Notes under the pieces: generated by a model | The model's database searches: none | The model's input: only the letters and a program-made list of their open reading frames with translations | What the model was told of the DNA's origin: nothing | Made by a program: the position numbers and the translations under genes | In this document: positions 1 to 11,086 of the stretch, one piece after another | Layout of the letters: each line of letters opens with the position of its first letter | Position numbering within the stretch: position 1 is the stretch's first letter | Assembly: GCF_003002915.1 (NCBI RefSeq) | Contig: NZ_PVTG01000001.1 | Span: forward strand, 62,001 to 126,000 | DNA: 64,000 nt | Direction: 5' to 3' | Origin: Geodermatophilus tzadiensis | GTDB lineage: Bacteria; Actinomycetota; Actinomycetes; Mycobacteriales; Geodermatophilaceae

Positions 1-27
1 GAGCGGTGGAGGCAGGAGGGTCCTCCC

Positions 28-429
28 TCACGGACCGGGCGGGGCCGACTCCACCCAGGAGAGGAACCCGGTCACCGTCGAGGGCTCCATGGCCAGCTCC
101 CTGGGCCCGCTGCCGGTGGCGCAGGTGAGGACGACGACGTCGTCGGGCAGGGCGACGTCGTCCCGGCCGGCGACGCGGCGGCTCTCGATGCGGACCTCGT
201 GGCGGCACAGGCGCTGCTGGGGCCGTACCGACAGCGACAGGCCGCGGTACCACAGCAGCGCGTCGCCCCCGTACCAGGCCACGCCCACCGACCAGCGGGA
301 GCTACCGGCCGGGCGCAGCCACATGGTCACCGCGCCCAGGCCGGTCAGCAGCAGCCGCCGGCGCAGCAGGAAGGCGACCACCACCGCGACCACCAGCGCG
401 GCGGCCACGACGATCAGGACGGTGGTCAC
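28..429 (-). CDS. DUF2550 family membrane-anchored protein
   Basis: A protein of 133 residues with one N-terminal membrane segment (about residues 2-22) ending in an Arg run, followed by a soluble domain with conserved tryptophans (WSVGVAWYGGDALLWY). The pattern matches the DUF2550 family, usually found immediately after atpC in actinobacteria. Its function is unknown. It lies 30 bp after atpC on the same strand, so the two are probably co-transcribed. The start is GTG and no clear ribosome binding site is visible. Family assignment comes from recognition of sequence and synteny; a role linked to ATP synthase is inference from neighbourhood only. Confidence 0.8.
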   Translation of the reverse strand: MTTVLIVVAAALVVAVVVAFLLRRRLLLTGLGAVTMWLRPAGSSRWSVGVAWYGGDALLWYRGLSLSVRPQQRLCRHEVRIESRRVAGRDDVALPDDVVVLTCATGSGPRELAMEPSTVTGFLSWVESAPPGP

Positions 430-459
430 CGGCGGGGTGGTGCGAGCAGGTCCGGTGGG

Positions 460-849
460 TCAGCTCGACTGGCCGGCGGCCTGCAGTCGCGACTGGGCGC
501 GACGGGCGGCGGCCAGCGCCTCGGGGTCGTCGCCGCCCTCCTCGGCCCGGCGCAACGCCTCGCGGGCGCGCTCGACGTCGATCTCGGAGGAGATCTCGGC
601 GGTCTCGGCGAGGATGGACACCTTGGCCGGGGTCACCGAGAGGAAGCCGCCGTGCGCGGCGACGACGAGGTCCTCGCCCTCGACGGTGCGGATGGTGACC
701 ACGCCGCCGGGCGCGAGCTCACCGAGCAGCGGGGCGTGGTTGGGCAGGACGCCGATCTCACCCTCGGTGGTCCGGGCGATGACCAGATTGGCCTCGCCGG
801 ACCAGATCGTCCGCTCGACGGCCACCAACTCGACCTGCAGGGTCGCCAC
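460..849 (-). CDS. atpC: ATP synthase F1 epsilon subunit
   Basis: The 129-residue protein has the usual epsilon beta-sandwich ([30 protein letters not shown]) followed by a C-terminal helical region ([13 protein letters not shown]). Epsilon sits on the central stalk of F1 with gamma and limits ATP hydrolysis. The GTG start is preceded by GGAGGAGTG, a good ribosome binding site. Unusually, atpC does not directly follow atpD: about 590 bp with a hairpin and a small gene lie between them, and a TAGAGT -10-like box lies about 75 bp upstream of atpC. Length is normal for the family, so the protein looks intact. Confidence 0.96.
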   Translation of the reverse strand: MATLQVELVAVERTIWSGEANLVIARTTEGEIGVLPNHAPLLGELAPGGVVTIRTVEGEDLVVAAHGGFLSVTPAKVSILAETAEISSEIDVERAREALRRAEEGGDDPEALAAARRAQSRLQAAGQSS

Positions 850-924
850 GACACTCCTCCGGGTCCACCGACGAACGGTGCTCGAGACGCCGGCCGGGAA
901 GCGGGCACGGCGACGGTCGGCCCC

Positions 925-930
925 ACTCTA
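925..930 (-). promoter_or_regulatory. Candidate -10 box for atpC-DUF2550
   Basis: TAGAGT on the minus strand, about 75 bases upstream of the atpC start and downstream of the small gene. It fits the TANNNT pattern of actinobacterial vegetative promoters, but no convincing -35 is seen. It supports, but does not prove, separate transcription of atpC. Confidence 0.35.
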
Positions 931-992
931 GCCGCGGGCGGGCCCGGGTCCCGTGGGGGCCGTTCGGCGCCACCCGTCCGGGCGGCGTCCGC

Positions 993-1181
993 TCAGGCCG
1001 CGCGGCGGTAGAGCAGCGTCCAGCGACCCACGCGCACCCAGGGGTGGCGGACCGTGGAGGCCGGCGCCCAGTCCTCGGTGTCGAAGCGCCGGGCGTCGAC
1101 GTGCGGGACGGGGGCCGACGGCGGCCAGGTCCATCCCGGGTCGGGGACACCGCCCCTGCTCGTGGTGTCCAGCCAGTCCAT
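993..1181 (-). CDS. Small hypothetical protein between atpD and atpC
   Basis: A 62-residue product rich in Trp, Pro and Arg (DWLDTTSRGG, PGWTWPPSAP, VRVGRWTLLYRR). I do not recognise a family and see no signal peptide or membrane segment. The ATG is preceded by GGGAGA at good spacing, which is why I prefer it to an in-frame start about 29 codons upstream that runs through poorly coding-looking sequence. It lies after a strong hairpin downstream of atpD and before atpC, all on the same strand. It could be a real lineage-specific gene or a chance open frame in GC-rich DNA. Confidence 0.5.
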   Translation of the reverse strand: MDWLDTTSRGGVPDPGWTWPPSAPVPHVDARRFDTEDWAPASTVRHPWVRVGRWTLLYRRAA

Positions 1182-1376
1182 CGTCGTCTCCCGCAACCGA
1201 GCGTCCGGTCCCTCCGGGCGCCACCTGCTCGATCGGCAGGCAGAGTCCCGTGCTTGAGGGGTCATCCGCCAGCCCCGATGCCCACCGACCGGCTGGTGAA
1301 ACCACCCGCCGGGGTGGGTCCCGGGCCGGTCTGGACGCTGCGTGAGGGGACGCGTACCAGCAGGTCGACCGGGGAG

Positions 1377-1425
1377 GACGCACGACGGCCGGGCCCCCGT
1401 GGCGGGGACCCGGCCGTCGTGCGTC
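1377..1425 (-). terminator. Hairpin downstream of atpD
   Basis: Perfect 17-bp arms (1377-1393 and 1409-1425), extended inward by CCCC/GGGG past a one-base bulge, 16 bp after the atpD stop. No U-tract follows, as is usual in GC-rich actinobacteria. Its place between atpD and the genes leading to atpC suggests it ends, or attenuates, the main ATP synthase transcript. Confidence 0.7.
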
Positions 1426-1440
1426 AGGTGCTGGCTTGGC

Positions 1441-2967
<1,527 letters not shown>

Positions 2968-3939
2968 TCAGTCGTCGGCGCCCGCGGAGACCAGCGCGTC
3001 GGCGCCGCCGACGATCTCGCTGATCTCCTGCGTGATCTCCGCCTGCCGGGCCTGGTTGGCCTGGCGGGACAGGTTCTTGGCCAGCTCCTCGGCGTTGTCG
3101 GACGCCGACTTCATCGCCCGCCGCCGCGACGCCGACTCGGAGGCGGCCGCCTCGAGCATCGCCGCGTAGATGCGGGTGGTGACGTACTTGGGCAGCAGCG
3201 CGTCGAGGAGGGCCTCGGCGGAGGGCTCGAACTCGTAGGACGTCGGGACGCCGCTGTCGCCGGTGCGGCCGGCCTCGCGGTCCTCGCGCTCGTAGTCGAA
3301 CTCCTCGACCTCCTCGATCTCCAGCGGGGCCATCCGCTTCGCGACCGGGACCTGGGCCAGCAGCGACCGGAACTCGGTGTAGACGATGTGCAGCTCGTCG
3401 ACCCCGAGCACGCCGCCCTCGCCCGCGCCGCCGTCGCCGTCGTCCTGACCGGCGGCGAACGCGTCGATGAGGGCGCTGCCGACCGCCTGCGCGTCGGCGT
3501 AACCCGGCTGCTCGGAGAAGCCGGTGAACGTCTCCGCCATCGGCCGGTCGCGGAAGGAGTAGTAGGTCTCCCCCTTGCGCCCGACGACGTAGAGGACCGG
3601 CTCCTTGCCCTCCTGCCGCAGCAGCGACAGCAGCTCCTCGGTGCGCCGGAGCACGTTGACGTTGTACGAGCCGGCGAACCCGCGGTCGGAGGTGATCACG
3701 AGGACCGCCGCGCGGCGGGCGTCCTGCCGTTCGGTGAGCAGCGGGTGCTCGAGCGATGCGGAGGACGCCAGCGCGGACAGCACGCGGGTGATCTCCCGGG
3801 CGTAGGGCTTGGAGGCCTCCACCCGTGCCTGGGCGCGCACGATGCGGGCGCCGGCGATCAGCTCCTGCGCCGAGAAGATCTTCTTCGTCGACTGGGTGGA
3901 GCGGATGCGGCGCCGTAGCGCGCGGAGCGAACCGGCCAC
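2968..3939 (-). CDS. atpG: ATP synthase F1 gamma subunit, with extended loop
   Basis: The 323-residue rotor shaft begins [14 protein letters not shown] and ends in the usual C-terminal helix ([15 protein letters not shown]). The GTG at 3939 is chosen because the family starts here, AAGAAGGG lies just upstream, and it falls 4 bases after the atpA stop. An ATG at 3978 would add 13 Arg/Ser-rich residues inside atpA. Residues 164-179 form a Gly/Asp-rich insertion just before [11 protein letters not shown], where mycobacterial gamma has a loop implicated in suppressing ATP hydrolysis. A second acidic stretch ([14 protein letters not shown]) follows. Confidence 0.96.
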   Translation of the reverse strand: MAGSLRALRRRIRSTQSTKKIFSAQELIAGARIVRAQARVEASKPYAREITRVLSALASSASLEHPLLTERQDARRAAVLVITSDRGFAGSYNVNVLRRTEELLSLLRQEGKEPVLYVVGRKGETYYSFRDRPMAETFTGFSEQPGYADAQAVGSALIDAFAAGQDDGDGGAGEGGVLGVDELHIVYTEFRSLLAQVPVAKRMAPLEIEEVEEFDYEREDREAGRTGDSGVPTSYEFEPSAEALLDALLPKYVTTRIYAAMLEAAASESASRRRAMKSASDNAEELAKNLSRQANQARQAEITQEISEIVGGADALVSAGADD

Positions 3940-3943
3940 CGCC

Positions 3944-5572
<1,629 letters not shown>

Positions 5573-5634
5573 GGCTCGCGTCCTCTTCCCTGCTGGGTGG
5601 TGCTGCTGGGTGGTGTCTGGGGTGGGGTGGGCGG

Positions 5635-6453
5635 TCAGCCCGTGAGCCGCCGGCCCGCGGTCTCGAGCCGGTTGGCGATGCTGCCGTCGATGACCTCGTC
5701 GCCGACGCGCACGACGAGGCCGCCGAGGACGCCGGGGTCCACGGTCACCTGCAGGCCGATCGCCCGCCCGTAGACCCGGCCGAGCACGTCGCGCAGCCGC
5801 TGCTCCTGGTGCGCGGTCAGCGGCACGGCGCTCGTCACGTGGGCGACCGACCGGCCGCGCCGCGCGGAGGCGGCCTCCGAGAGGCGCTCGACCCGGTTCT
5901 GCGCGTTGCCCACGTGCCGGGCGGTCAGCGAGTTCCGCAGCAGCTGCTCGCTGACCGGGCTGACCCGGCCGGAGACCAGCCGGTCCAACAGCGCCGTCTT
6001 GCCCTCGGCGGGAGCGCGGTCGTCGGAGAGGATGCGGGCCAGCTCGGAGTCACCGGCGAGGATGCGGCCGAACCGGAACAGCTCGTCCTCCACACCCTCG
6101 AGCTCGCCGCGGGCCTCCGCGGCGTCCAGCGAGGCCTGGGTGGCCAGGTCCTCCATGGCCTCGACCAGGTCCAGCGGCCGCGACCAGCGCTGCCGGGCGA
6201 CGGTCTGGACCAGGTCGACGGTGGCCTCGGAGACCCGCCCGCCGAGGATGCGCCCGGCCACACCGGCGCGGTCGGCGGGCTTGACCGCCGGGTCCGAGAG
6301 CGCCCGGCGCAGCGTGACCTGCCCGTCGAGCAGCCGCGCCACGGCGAACAGCTCGTCGGCGAAGGCCAGCAGCCCCGGGCCCGCGGCCCCGCGCGTCGTC
6401 TCCGCCAGGCGCTCACGCGAGAGCGTGAGCGCCTCCCGGCTGGAGGCGTCCAT
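5635..6453 (-). CDS. atpH: ATP synthase F1 delta subunit
   Basis: A 272-residue peripheral stalk subunit, longer than the roughly 180 residues of E. coli delta but normal for actinobacteria such as Streptomyces. The C-terminal half carries the family pattern [19 protein letters not shown] and [20 protein letters not shown]. Delta joins the b-subunit stalk to the top of the alpha3beta3 head. Its ATG overlaps the atpF stop (TGATG), so translation is probably coupled. It is not fused to subunit b, unlike the mycobacterial arrangement. Confidence 0.95.
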   Translation of the reverse strand: MDASSREALTLSRERLAETTRGAAGPGLLAFADELFAVARLLDGQVTLRRALSDPAVKPADRAGVAGRILGGRVSEATVDLVQTVARQRWSRPLDLVEAMEDLATQASLDAAEARGELEGVEDELFRFGRILAGDSELARILSDDRAPAEGKTALLDRLVSGRVSPVSEQLLRNSLTARHVGNAQNRVERLSEAASARRGRSVAHVTSAVPLTAHQEQRLRDVLGRVYGRAIGLQVTVDPGVLGGLVVRVGDEVIDGSIANRLETAGRRLTG

Positions 6454-7034
6454 CAGCGGTCGCCCCCGGGCACGAACACGGTGCTGCCGGTCCGCCCGTC
6501 GCCGGGGGTGCCGGGAGCCATGCCGTCGAGCTGGTCGAGGAAGCGGTCGACCGTGCCGCGGCGACGGGCCTCGTCCTCGAGGGACTCCCCTACCACGCGG
6601 CCGGCGAGGTCGACGGCCAGCGCGCCGATCTGGCCGCGCAGCTCGTTGACCACCGACTGCCGGTTGGCGGCCAGCTGCTCCTCGCCGCGGGCGACGATCC
6701 GTGCGGACTCCTCCTGGGCCTGAGCGCGCAGCTCCTCGAGGATCTGCTGCCCCTCGGCGCGGGCCTGGTCGCGGATCTGCGCGGCCTCGGTGCGCGCCTC
6801 GGCGAGCTGGGCGCGGTACTGCTCCAGCGCCGCCCTGGCCTCGGCCTGCATGCTCTCGGCCCGCTCGATGCCGCCCTCGATCGCCTCGCGGCGGGCCCGG
6901 AAGACCTGCTCGAAGCGCGGCGCGATGAACTTGAAGAACACCACCAGCACGACCGCGAAGGCGATCAGGCCGATGATGATCTCGCCGAGCGGCGGGATGA
7001 GCGGGTTGGCGCTCTCCGCAGCGAGGATGCTCAT
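6453..7034 (-). CDS. atpF: ATP synthase F0 b subunit
   Basis: A 193-residue protein with one N-terminal membrane helix (GEIIIGLIAFAVVLVVFFKF) followed by a long charged coiled coil (FRARREAIEGGIERAESMQ and onward), the plan of subunit b. Two copies form the peripheral stator stalk that holds delta and alpha. The start is ATG, and the gene overlaps atpH by one base at its end. Only one b-type gene is present here, so a homodimer is expected. Confidence 0.95.
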   Translation of the reverse strand: MSILAAESANPLIPPLGEIIIGLIAFAVVLVVFFKFIAPRFEQVFRARREAIEGGIERAESMQAEARAALEQYRAQLAEARTEAAQIRDQARAEGQQILEELRAQAQEESARIVARGEEQLAANRQSVVNELRGQIGALAVDLAGRVVGESLEDEARRRGTVDRFLDQLDGMAPGTPGDGRTGSTVFVPGGDR

Positions 7035-7083
7035 GATCTCAGTGTCCCTGTCTCGAGTCGGATCCCGTACCCGGAGGTGCGGA

Positions 7084-7311
7084 TCAGGTGCCGAAGACGA
7101 AGGGGACGACGAAGCCGATGAGGGCGAGGGCCTCGGAGAGCGCGAAGCCGAGGAAGGCGTAGGTACGGGTCAGGCCGGCCGACTCGGGCTGGCGGGCGGT
7201 GGCCTGGATGTAGGCGGCCCACACGATGCCGACGCCGATGCCGGGGCCGATGGCGGCGAGGCCGTAGCCCACGGAGCCGATGCTGCCGGTCAGCTCAGCG
7301 AGAAGATCCAT
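7084..7311 (-). CDS. atpE: ATP synthase F0 c subunit
   Basis: A 75-residue two-helix hairpin. Helix 1 carries the glycine-rich packing motif (GPGIGVGIVW), the polar loop has ARQPE, and helix 2 holds the ion-carrying glutamate in ALSEALALIGFVVPF. The ring of c subunits drives rotation. No extra polar sodium ligands are apparent around the glutamate, so proton coupling is likely. The ATG has a strong ribosome binding site (AGGAGGAA) upstream, fitting the high expression this subunit needs. Confidence 0.97.
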   Translation of the reverse strand: MDLLAELTGSIGSVGYGLAAIGPGIGVGIVWAAYIQATARQPESAGLTRTYAFLGFALSEALALIGFVVPFVFGT

Positions 7312-7410
7312 GACGGGGTGTTCCTCCTGTGTCGTCGCCCGGTGTCCACCGGGCGGCTTGCGGGGGTCGTGCGGGTGGTGCGGTCCGGGAGGTGCGCGAG
7401 GCGGAGCAGG

Positions 7411-8241
7411 TCAGTGCTCGGCCTCGATCGAGCCGTTGAGGTAGGTCCCCATCAGCACGGTGAAGACGTAGGCCTGCAGGAAGATGACCAGCAGCTCGAA
7501 GAACGTCATCACGATGGCCATCAGCGCCGAGACCGGGCCGAAGACGATCGAGAAGTTGTCGCGGCTGAGCAGGTAGACCGCGCCGAGCGAGAAGACGACC
7601 AGCAGCATGTGGCCGGCGAACATGTTGGCGAAGAGCCGGACGGCGAGGGTGAACGGCCGGACGACGAAGTTCTGCAGGATCTCGATCGGCGTCACCAGGA
7701 CGTACATCGGCTTGGGGACACCGGGGAGGAACAGGATGTCCTTGAAGTAGCGGCCGGCGCCCTGCTCGCGGATGCCGATGTAGATGTAGAGGACCCAGCA
7801 GATGCCGGCGAGCACGAGCGGGAACGCGAACTTCGACATCGGCGAGATCTGCGCGAACGGGATGATCGCCATCAGGTTGTTCGCGAGGATGAAGAAGAAC
7901 AGCGCAGCGAGGAAGGGCGCGAACGGGATGCCCTTGGGGCCGACCACGTCGCGGGCGATGCCGTCGCGGACGAGGGAGTAGCCGCTCTCGCCGACGAACT
8001 GGAGCTTGCCCGGCACGATCTGCGGCTTGCGCACCGCCATCACCATGACGACGAGCATCGCGATGGTCGCGATGAACAGGCCCAGCGTGATGCGGGTGAT
8101 GCTGAAGTCGACGCCGAGGAGGGAGAACTCGGCGAGCGGCTCGGGGTAGAACTCGCTGAGCCCAGGGGCCTGGAAGCCGTCCCCGCCGCCGGTGTCCTCG
8201 ACCGCGAGCACGTCAGCGAGCGCGAGGGCGCTGGAGGTCAC
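7411..8241 (-). CDS. atpB: ATP synthase F0 a subunit
   Basis: A 276-residue polytopic membrane protein with the essential arginine in LAVRLFANMFAGHM and a conserved terminal helix (FFELLVIFLQAYVFTVLM). It forms the half-channels that pass protons to the c ring. I choose the GTG at 8241: it overlaps the upstream stop as GTGA and has AGAAGGGA before it. An in-frame ATG 67 codons upstream lies wholly inside the preceding gene and encodes an unrelated Arg/His-rich stretch. Confidence 0.95.
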   Translation of the reverse strand: MTSSALALADVLAVEDTGGGDGFQAPGLSEFYPEPLAEFSLLGVDFSITRITLGLFIATIAMLVVMVMAVRKPQIVPGKLQFVGESGYSLVRDGIARDVVGPKGIPFAPFLAALFFFILANNLMAIIPFAQISPMSKFAFPLVLAGICWVLYIYIGIREQGAGRYFKDILFLPGVPKPMYVLVTPIEILQNFVVRPFTLAVRLFANMFAGHMLLVVFSLGAVYLLSRDNFSIVFGPVSALMAIVMTFFELLVIFLQAYVFTVLMGTYLNGSIEAEH

Positions 8242-8567
8242 CGTTGTCCCTTCTGCGTCCTGGGCCGGCTCCGTCGTCCGCCCGGGGTGGTGCTCTTCTC
8301 GGGTGCACCGGGTGTCGGTGGCAGCCCGCCGTACCGCTTGACGACCAGGTAGATGGCCGCCGCCATGCCGAGGATGATCCCGACCGGCACGAACACCCGC
8401 GTGTCCAACCACCGGTCGAGCAACCAGCCGGCCCCGCCCCACACGGCCATCCCGGAGATCATGGTCCCGATGACGGCGTAGCCGGTCTCGGCACCGCTGC
8501 CCCGAGGAGCGGATGGTCGCGCAGGTCGAGGCCGGGGCTCCCCGCGCACGGGGTCGTCCTCGGCCAT
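8238..8567 (-). CDS. AtpZ/AtpI-like small membrane protein
   Basis: A protein of 109 residues with a charged, Pro/Arg-rich N-terminus, two predicted membrane helices (about 27-50 and 58-78) and a basic tail. The segment GAGWLLDRWLDTRVF followed by GIILGMAAAIYLVVKRY is the pattern of AtpZ/AtpI-type proteins encoded at the head of many F-ATPase operons, which have been linked to c-ring assembly or magnesium uptake. Start choice is uncertain: MAEDDP at 8567 avoids overlap with the upstream gene but has a weak ribosome binding site. It overlaps atpB by 4 bases. Confidence 0.8.
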   Translation of the reverse strand: MAEDDPVRGEPRPRPARPSAPRGSGAETGYAVIGTMISGMAVWGGAGWLLDRWLDTRVFVPVGIILGMAAAIYLVVKRYGGLPPTPGAPEKSTTPGGRRSRPRTQKGQR

Positions 8568-8580
8568 CGCCGGGACACTA

Positions 8581-9057
8581 TCAGCCAGCCGGCGGGGCAC
8601 CGTCCGGTGCCGGGGGGACGGTCGCCTGACCGGGTGGCGCGGGCGGGGTCACGTAGTAGAGCGGGCGGGTCCAGACCCAGCGCAGCTGCACGCCGCTCCA
8701 CAGCAGCGCGCCGACGATCACCGCCCAGGCCATCGTCAGCCGGTCGAGCCAGCCGTCCTCGGGCAGGGCGTCGAGGATCCCGAAGAGCACGACCGCCTTG
8801 AGGAAGAACATCCCCAGCGCCGCGGGCAGCGTGAAGGAGTCGTCGATGCGGCCCGCCCAGGCGACGACCACGCCGGACAGGACGAAGAACGCCGTCACCA
8901 CGGCGGCGCCGACGAGCACACCGGCGGCGTCGGCCCAGCCGGCGGCCAGCCCCGCGACCACGGCGGCCACGACGGCGACCGCGCCGGTGACCAGCGCGCC
9001 GACGCGCAGGAAGGACAGGTCCCACGGGACCTGCCGCTGGGTCCGGGTGCTGGTCAT
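8581..9057 (-). CDS. AtpI-like four-helix membrane protein
   Basis: The 158-residue product has four hydrophobic segments (about 20-42, 46-66, 78-98 and 108-126) and a Pro-rich C-terminal tail. Its position directly upstream of the AtpZ-like gene and atpB, and its topology, fit ATP synthase protein I, the poorly conserved first gene of atp operons. The exact role is not established for this family in actinobacteria. Its ATG overlaps the upstream glycosyltransferase stop as ATGA, so it is probably translated by coupling. Confidence 0.7.
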   Translation of the reverse strand: MTSTRTQRQVPWDLSFLRVGALVTGAVAVVAAVVAGLAAGWADAAGVLVGAAVVTAFFVLSGVVVAWAGRIDDSFTLPAALGMFFLKAVVLFGILDALPEDGWLDRLTMAWAVIVGALLWSGVQLRWVWTRPLYYVTPPAPPGQATVPPAPDGAPPAG

Positions 9058-10304
9058 CGGGCTCCCTGGGGGGACGGCTCGGCGGCCGGGTCGGTGGGCC
9101 GGCCGGTCACGGACGGGGTGGGTGGACGGACCGGGCGGGCGCTGGGGTGCGCGGCGCGGCTGCGCCGCCGCTGCGCGGCGATCTCCGCCGCCCGTGCCTC
9201 CCGGGCCGTCCGCCGGGTGTGCGGGGCGAGGACGACGACGACGCCGACGACCAGCAGCGCCGCGATGAGGACGAGCAGCTCCGCCTTGCCGCCGGTGACC
9301 GACAGGGCCACCGCGCCGAAGGAGAGCAGGGCCGCCCAGAAGTACATGGTGAGCACCGCGCGGCGGTGCGAGTGGCCGATGGCCAGCAGCCGGTGGTGCA
9401 GGTGCATCTTGTCCGGCGAGAACGGCGACTGGCCGCGCCGGGTGCGGCGGACGACGGCGAGCACGAGGTCGATGAACGGGATGAAGAGCACCGCCACCGG
9501 CACCAGCAGGGGCAGCGCCAGGGGCAGCAGGCTGGCCGCCGAGTCGAAGGACTGGGCGTCGACGCGGCCGGTGGCGCTCACCGCTGCCGCGGACAGCATC
9601 AGCCCGACCAGCATCGACCCGGAGTCGCCCATGAAGATCCGGGCCGGGCTGAAGTTGTGCGGCAGGAACCCCAGGCAGGCACCGGCGAGCACGGCGGTCA
9701 CCAGGGCGGGGGCGCTGGCGACGTCGTCGTAGCCGACCCGGCTGAGGTTGTAGCTGTAGGCGAAGAAGGCCAGCGCGGCGATCGCCGAGACGCCGGCGGC
9801 CAGCCCGTCGAGGCCGTCGATGAAGTTCAGCGCGTTGACGGTGGCGACGGTCAGCAGGATGGTCAGCGGCACGCCGACGTCCGGGCCGAACGAGATGGTG
9901 CCGATGTCGGCCACCGGCACGAACAGGAACGCCAGCTGGACGCCGATGAGCACCATCACGCCGGCCGCGGCGATCTGGCCGGTGAGCTTGGTGAGCGCGT
10001 CGAGGCCGAACTTGTCGTCGAGCACGCCGAGCAGGCAGATCAGCCCGCCGGCGACGAGGACGGCGGTGGTCTGCGAGTCGTCGAAGGTGCGCTGCAGCGC
10101 GGGCAGCCGGGTGGCCACCATGATCGCCGCGGCCACGCCGAGGTACATGGCCACGCCGCCGCCGCGCGGGGTCGGGATGACGTGCACGTCGCGCTCGCGG
10201 GGCGCGGCCATCATCCGCAGCCGGACCGCGGCGAGCCGCACGACCGGGGTGGCCAGGAAGGTGACCAGCCCGGCGGTCAGCAGGACGACGGCGTACTCGC
10301 GCAC
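9054..10304 (-). CDS. wecA: WecA/TagO-type undecaprenyl (decaprenyl)-phosphate N-acetylhexosamine-1-phosphate transferase
   Basis: A 416-residue MraY-family membrane enzyme with about ten helices. Visible signatures are the aspartate pair in LDDKFGLDALTK, NFIDGLDGLAAG, the active-site MGDSGSMLVG and the His motif HLHHRLL, which separates WecA/TagO from MraY. It would transfer GlcNAc-1-phosphate (or a similar sugar phosphate) to a polyprenyl phosphate, the first step of wall linker or arabinogalactan-type polymer synthesis. The same gene precedes the atp operon in mycobacteria. The C-terminal tail is basic and Pro-rich. Start is GTG. Confidence 0.88.
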   Translation of the reverse strand: MREYAVVLLTAGLVTFLATPVVRLAAVRLRMMAAPRERDVHVIPTPRGGGVAMYLGVAAAIMVATRLPALQRTFDDSQTTAVLVAGGLICLLGVLDDKFGLDALTKLTGQIAAAGVMVLIGVQLAFLFVPVADIGTISFGPDVGVPLTILLTVATVNALNFIDGLDGLAAGVSAIAALAFFAYSYNLSRVGYDDVASAPALVTAVLAGACLGFLPHNFSPARIFMGDSGSMLVGLMLSAAAVSATGRVDAQSFDSAASLLPLALPLLVPVAVLFIPFIDLVLAVVRRTRRGQSPFSPDKMHLHHRLLAIGHSHRRAVLTMYFWAALLSFGAVALSVTGGKAELLVLIAALLVVGVVVVLAPHTRRTAREARAAEIAAQRRRSRAAHPSARPVRPPTPSVTGRPTDPAAEPSPQGAR

Positions 10305-10438
10305 GGGTCAGCCTCGGCGGGGACCGGCGGAGGTGCTCATCGCGACGGTGCTCCCGGGGCCAGACGACAAGACGATCGGCCCCACGGTATCGCCCGCACC
10401 TGGGAGGGAGCGGGACCGACGGGGAACCGCGCCCGCCG

Positions 10439-11080
10439 TCAGTCCGTGGTCTCGGGCACGACCTCGCGCAGCCGGTCGACCGGCACCGCGCCGACGCGCA
10501 GCACGCGGGGCACCGGGCCGGTGCAGTCGACGATGGTGCTCGGGACCGCCTCGGCCCGGGGGCCGCCGTCGAGGACGACCGCCGCGTGCTCGCCGAGCTG
10601 GGCGAGCGCCTCCTGCGCCGTCGTCGCGGCCGGCCGGCCGGAGCGGTTGGCGCTGGAGACCGCCAGCGGGCCGGTGCGGCGCAGCAGGTCGCGGGCCACC
10701 TCGTCGTCGGGGAGGCGGACGGCGACGGTGCCCTCGGCGTCCCCGAGGTCCCAGGCCAGCGACGGCGCGTGCTCGACCACCAGGGTCAGCCCGCCGGGCC
10801 AGAACGCCTCGGCGAGGCGCGCGGCGACCGGCGGGACGCTCAGGGTCAGCCCGCCCAGCGTCGAGGCCTCGCCGACGAGCACGGGCACCGGCATGGCCCG
10901 GCCCCGGTTCTTCGCGGCGAGCAGGCCGGCGACGGCCGGGGGCGAGAACGCGTCGGCGCCCACGCCGTAGACGGTGTCGGTGGGCAGCAGCACCAGCTCG
11001 CCCCGGGCGATCGCCGCGGCGGCGGCGTCCAGGCCGGCGGCGCGCGCCTGCGGGTCGGTGCAGTCGTACAGGTCGGCCAC
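10439..11080 (-). CDS. tsaC: L-threonylcarbamoyladenylate synthase
   Basis: A 213-residue YrdC/Sua5-domain protein (ELVLLPTDTVYGVGADAFS, KNRGRAMPVPVLV, VSSANRSGRPAATTAQEAL). It makes threonylcarbamoyl-AMP from threonine, bicarbonate and ATP for the t6A37 modification of ANN-decoding tRNAs. It has only the YrdC domain and lacks the C-terminal Sua5 domain. The GTG start lies 6 bp after the prmC stop, in the widespread actinobacterial order prfA-prmC-tsaC. A 134-bp gap separates it from the downstream glycosyltransferase. Confidence 0.93.
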   Translation of the reverse strand: MADLYDCTDPQARAAGLDAAAAAIARGELVLLPTDTVYGVGADAFSPPAVAGLLAAKNRGRAMPVPVLVGEASTLGGLTLSVPPVAARLAEAFWPGGLTLVVEHAPSLAWDLGDAEGTVAVRLPDDEVARDLLRRTGPLAVSSANRSGRPAATTAQEALAQLGEHAAVVLDGGPRAEAVPSTIVDCTGPVPRVLRVGAVPVDRLREVVPETTD

Positions 11081-11086
11081 GAGGCG

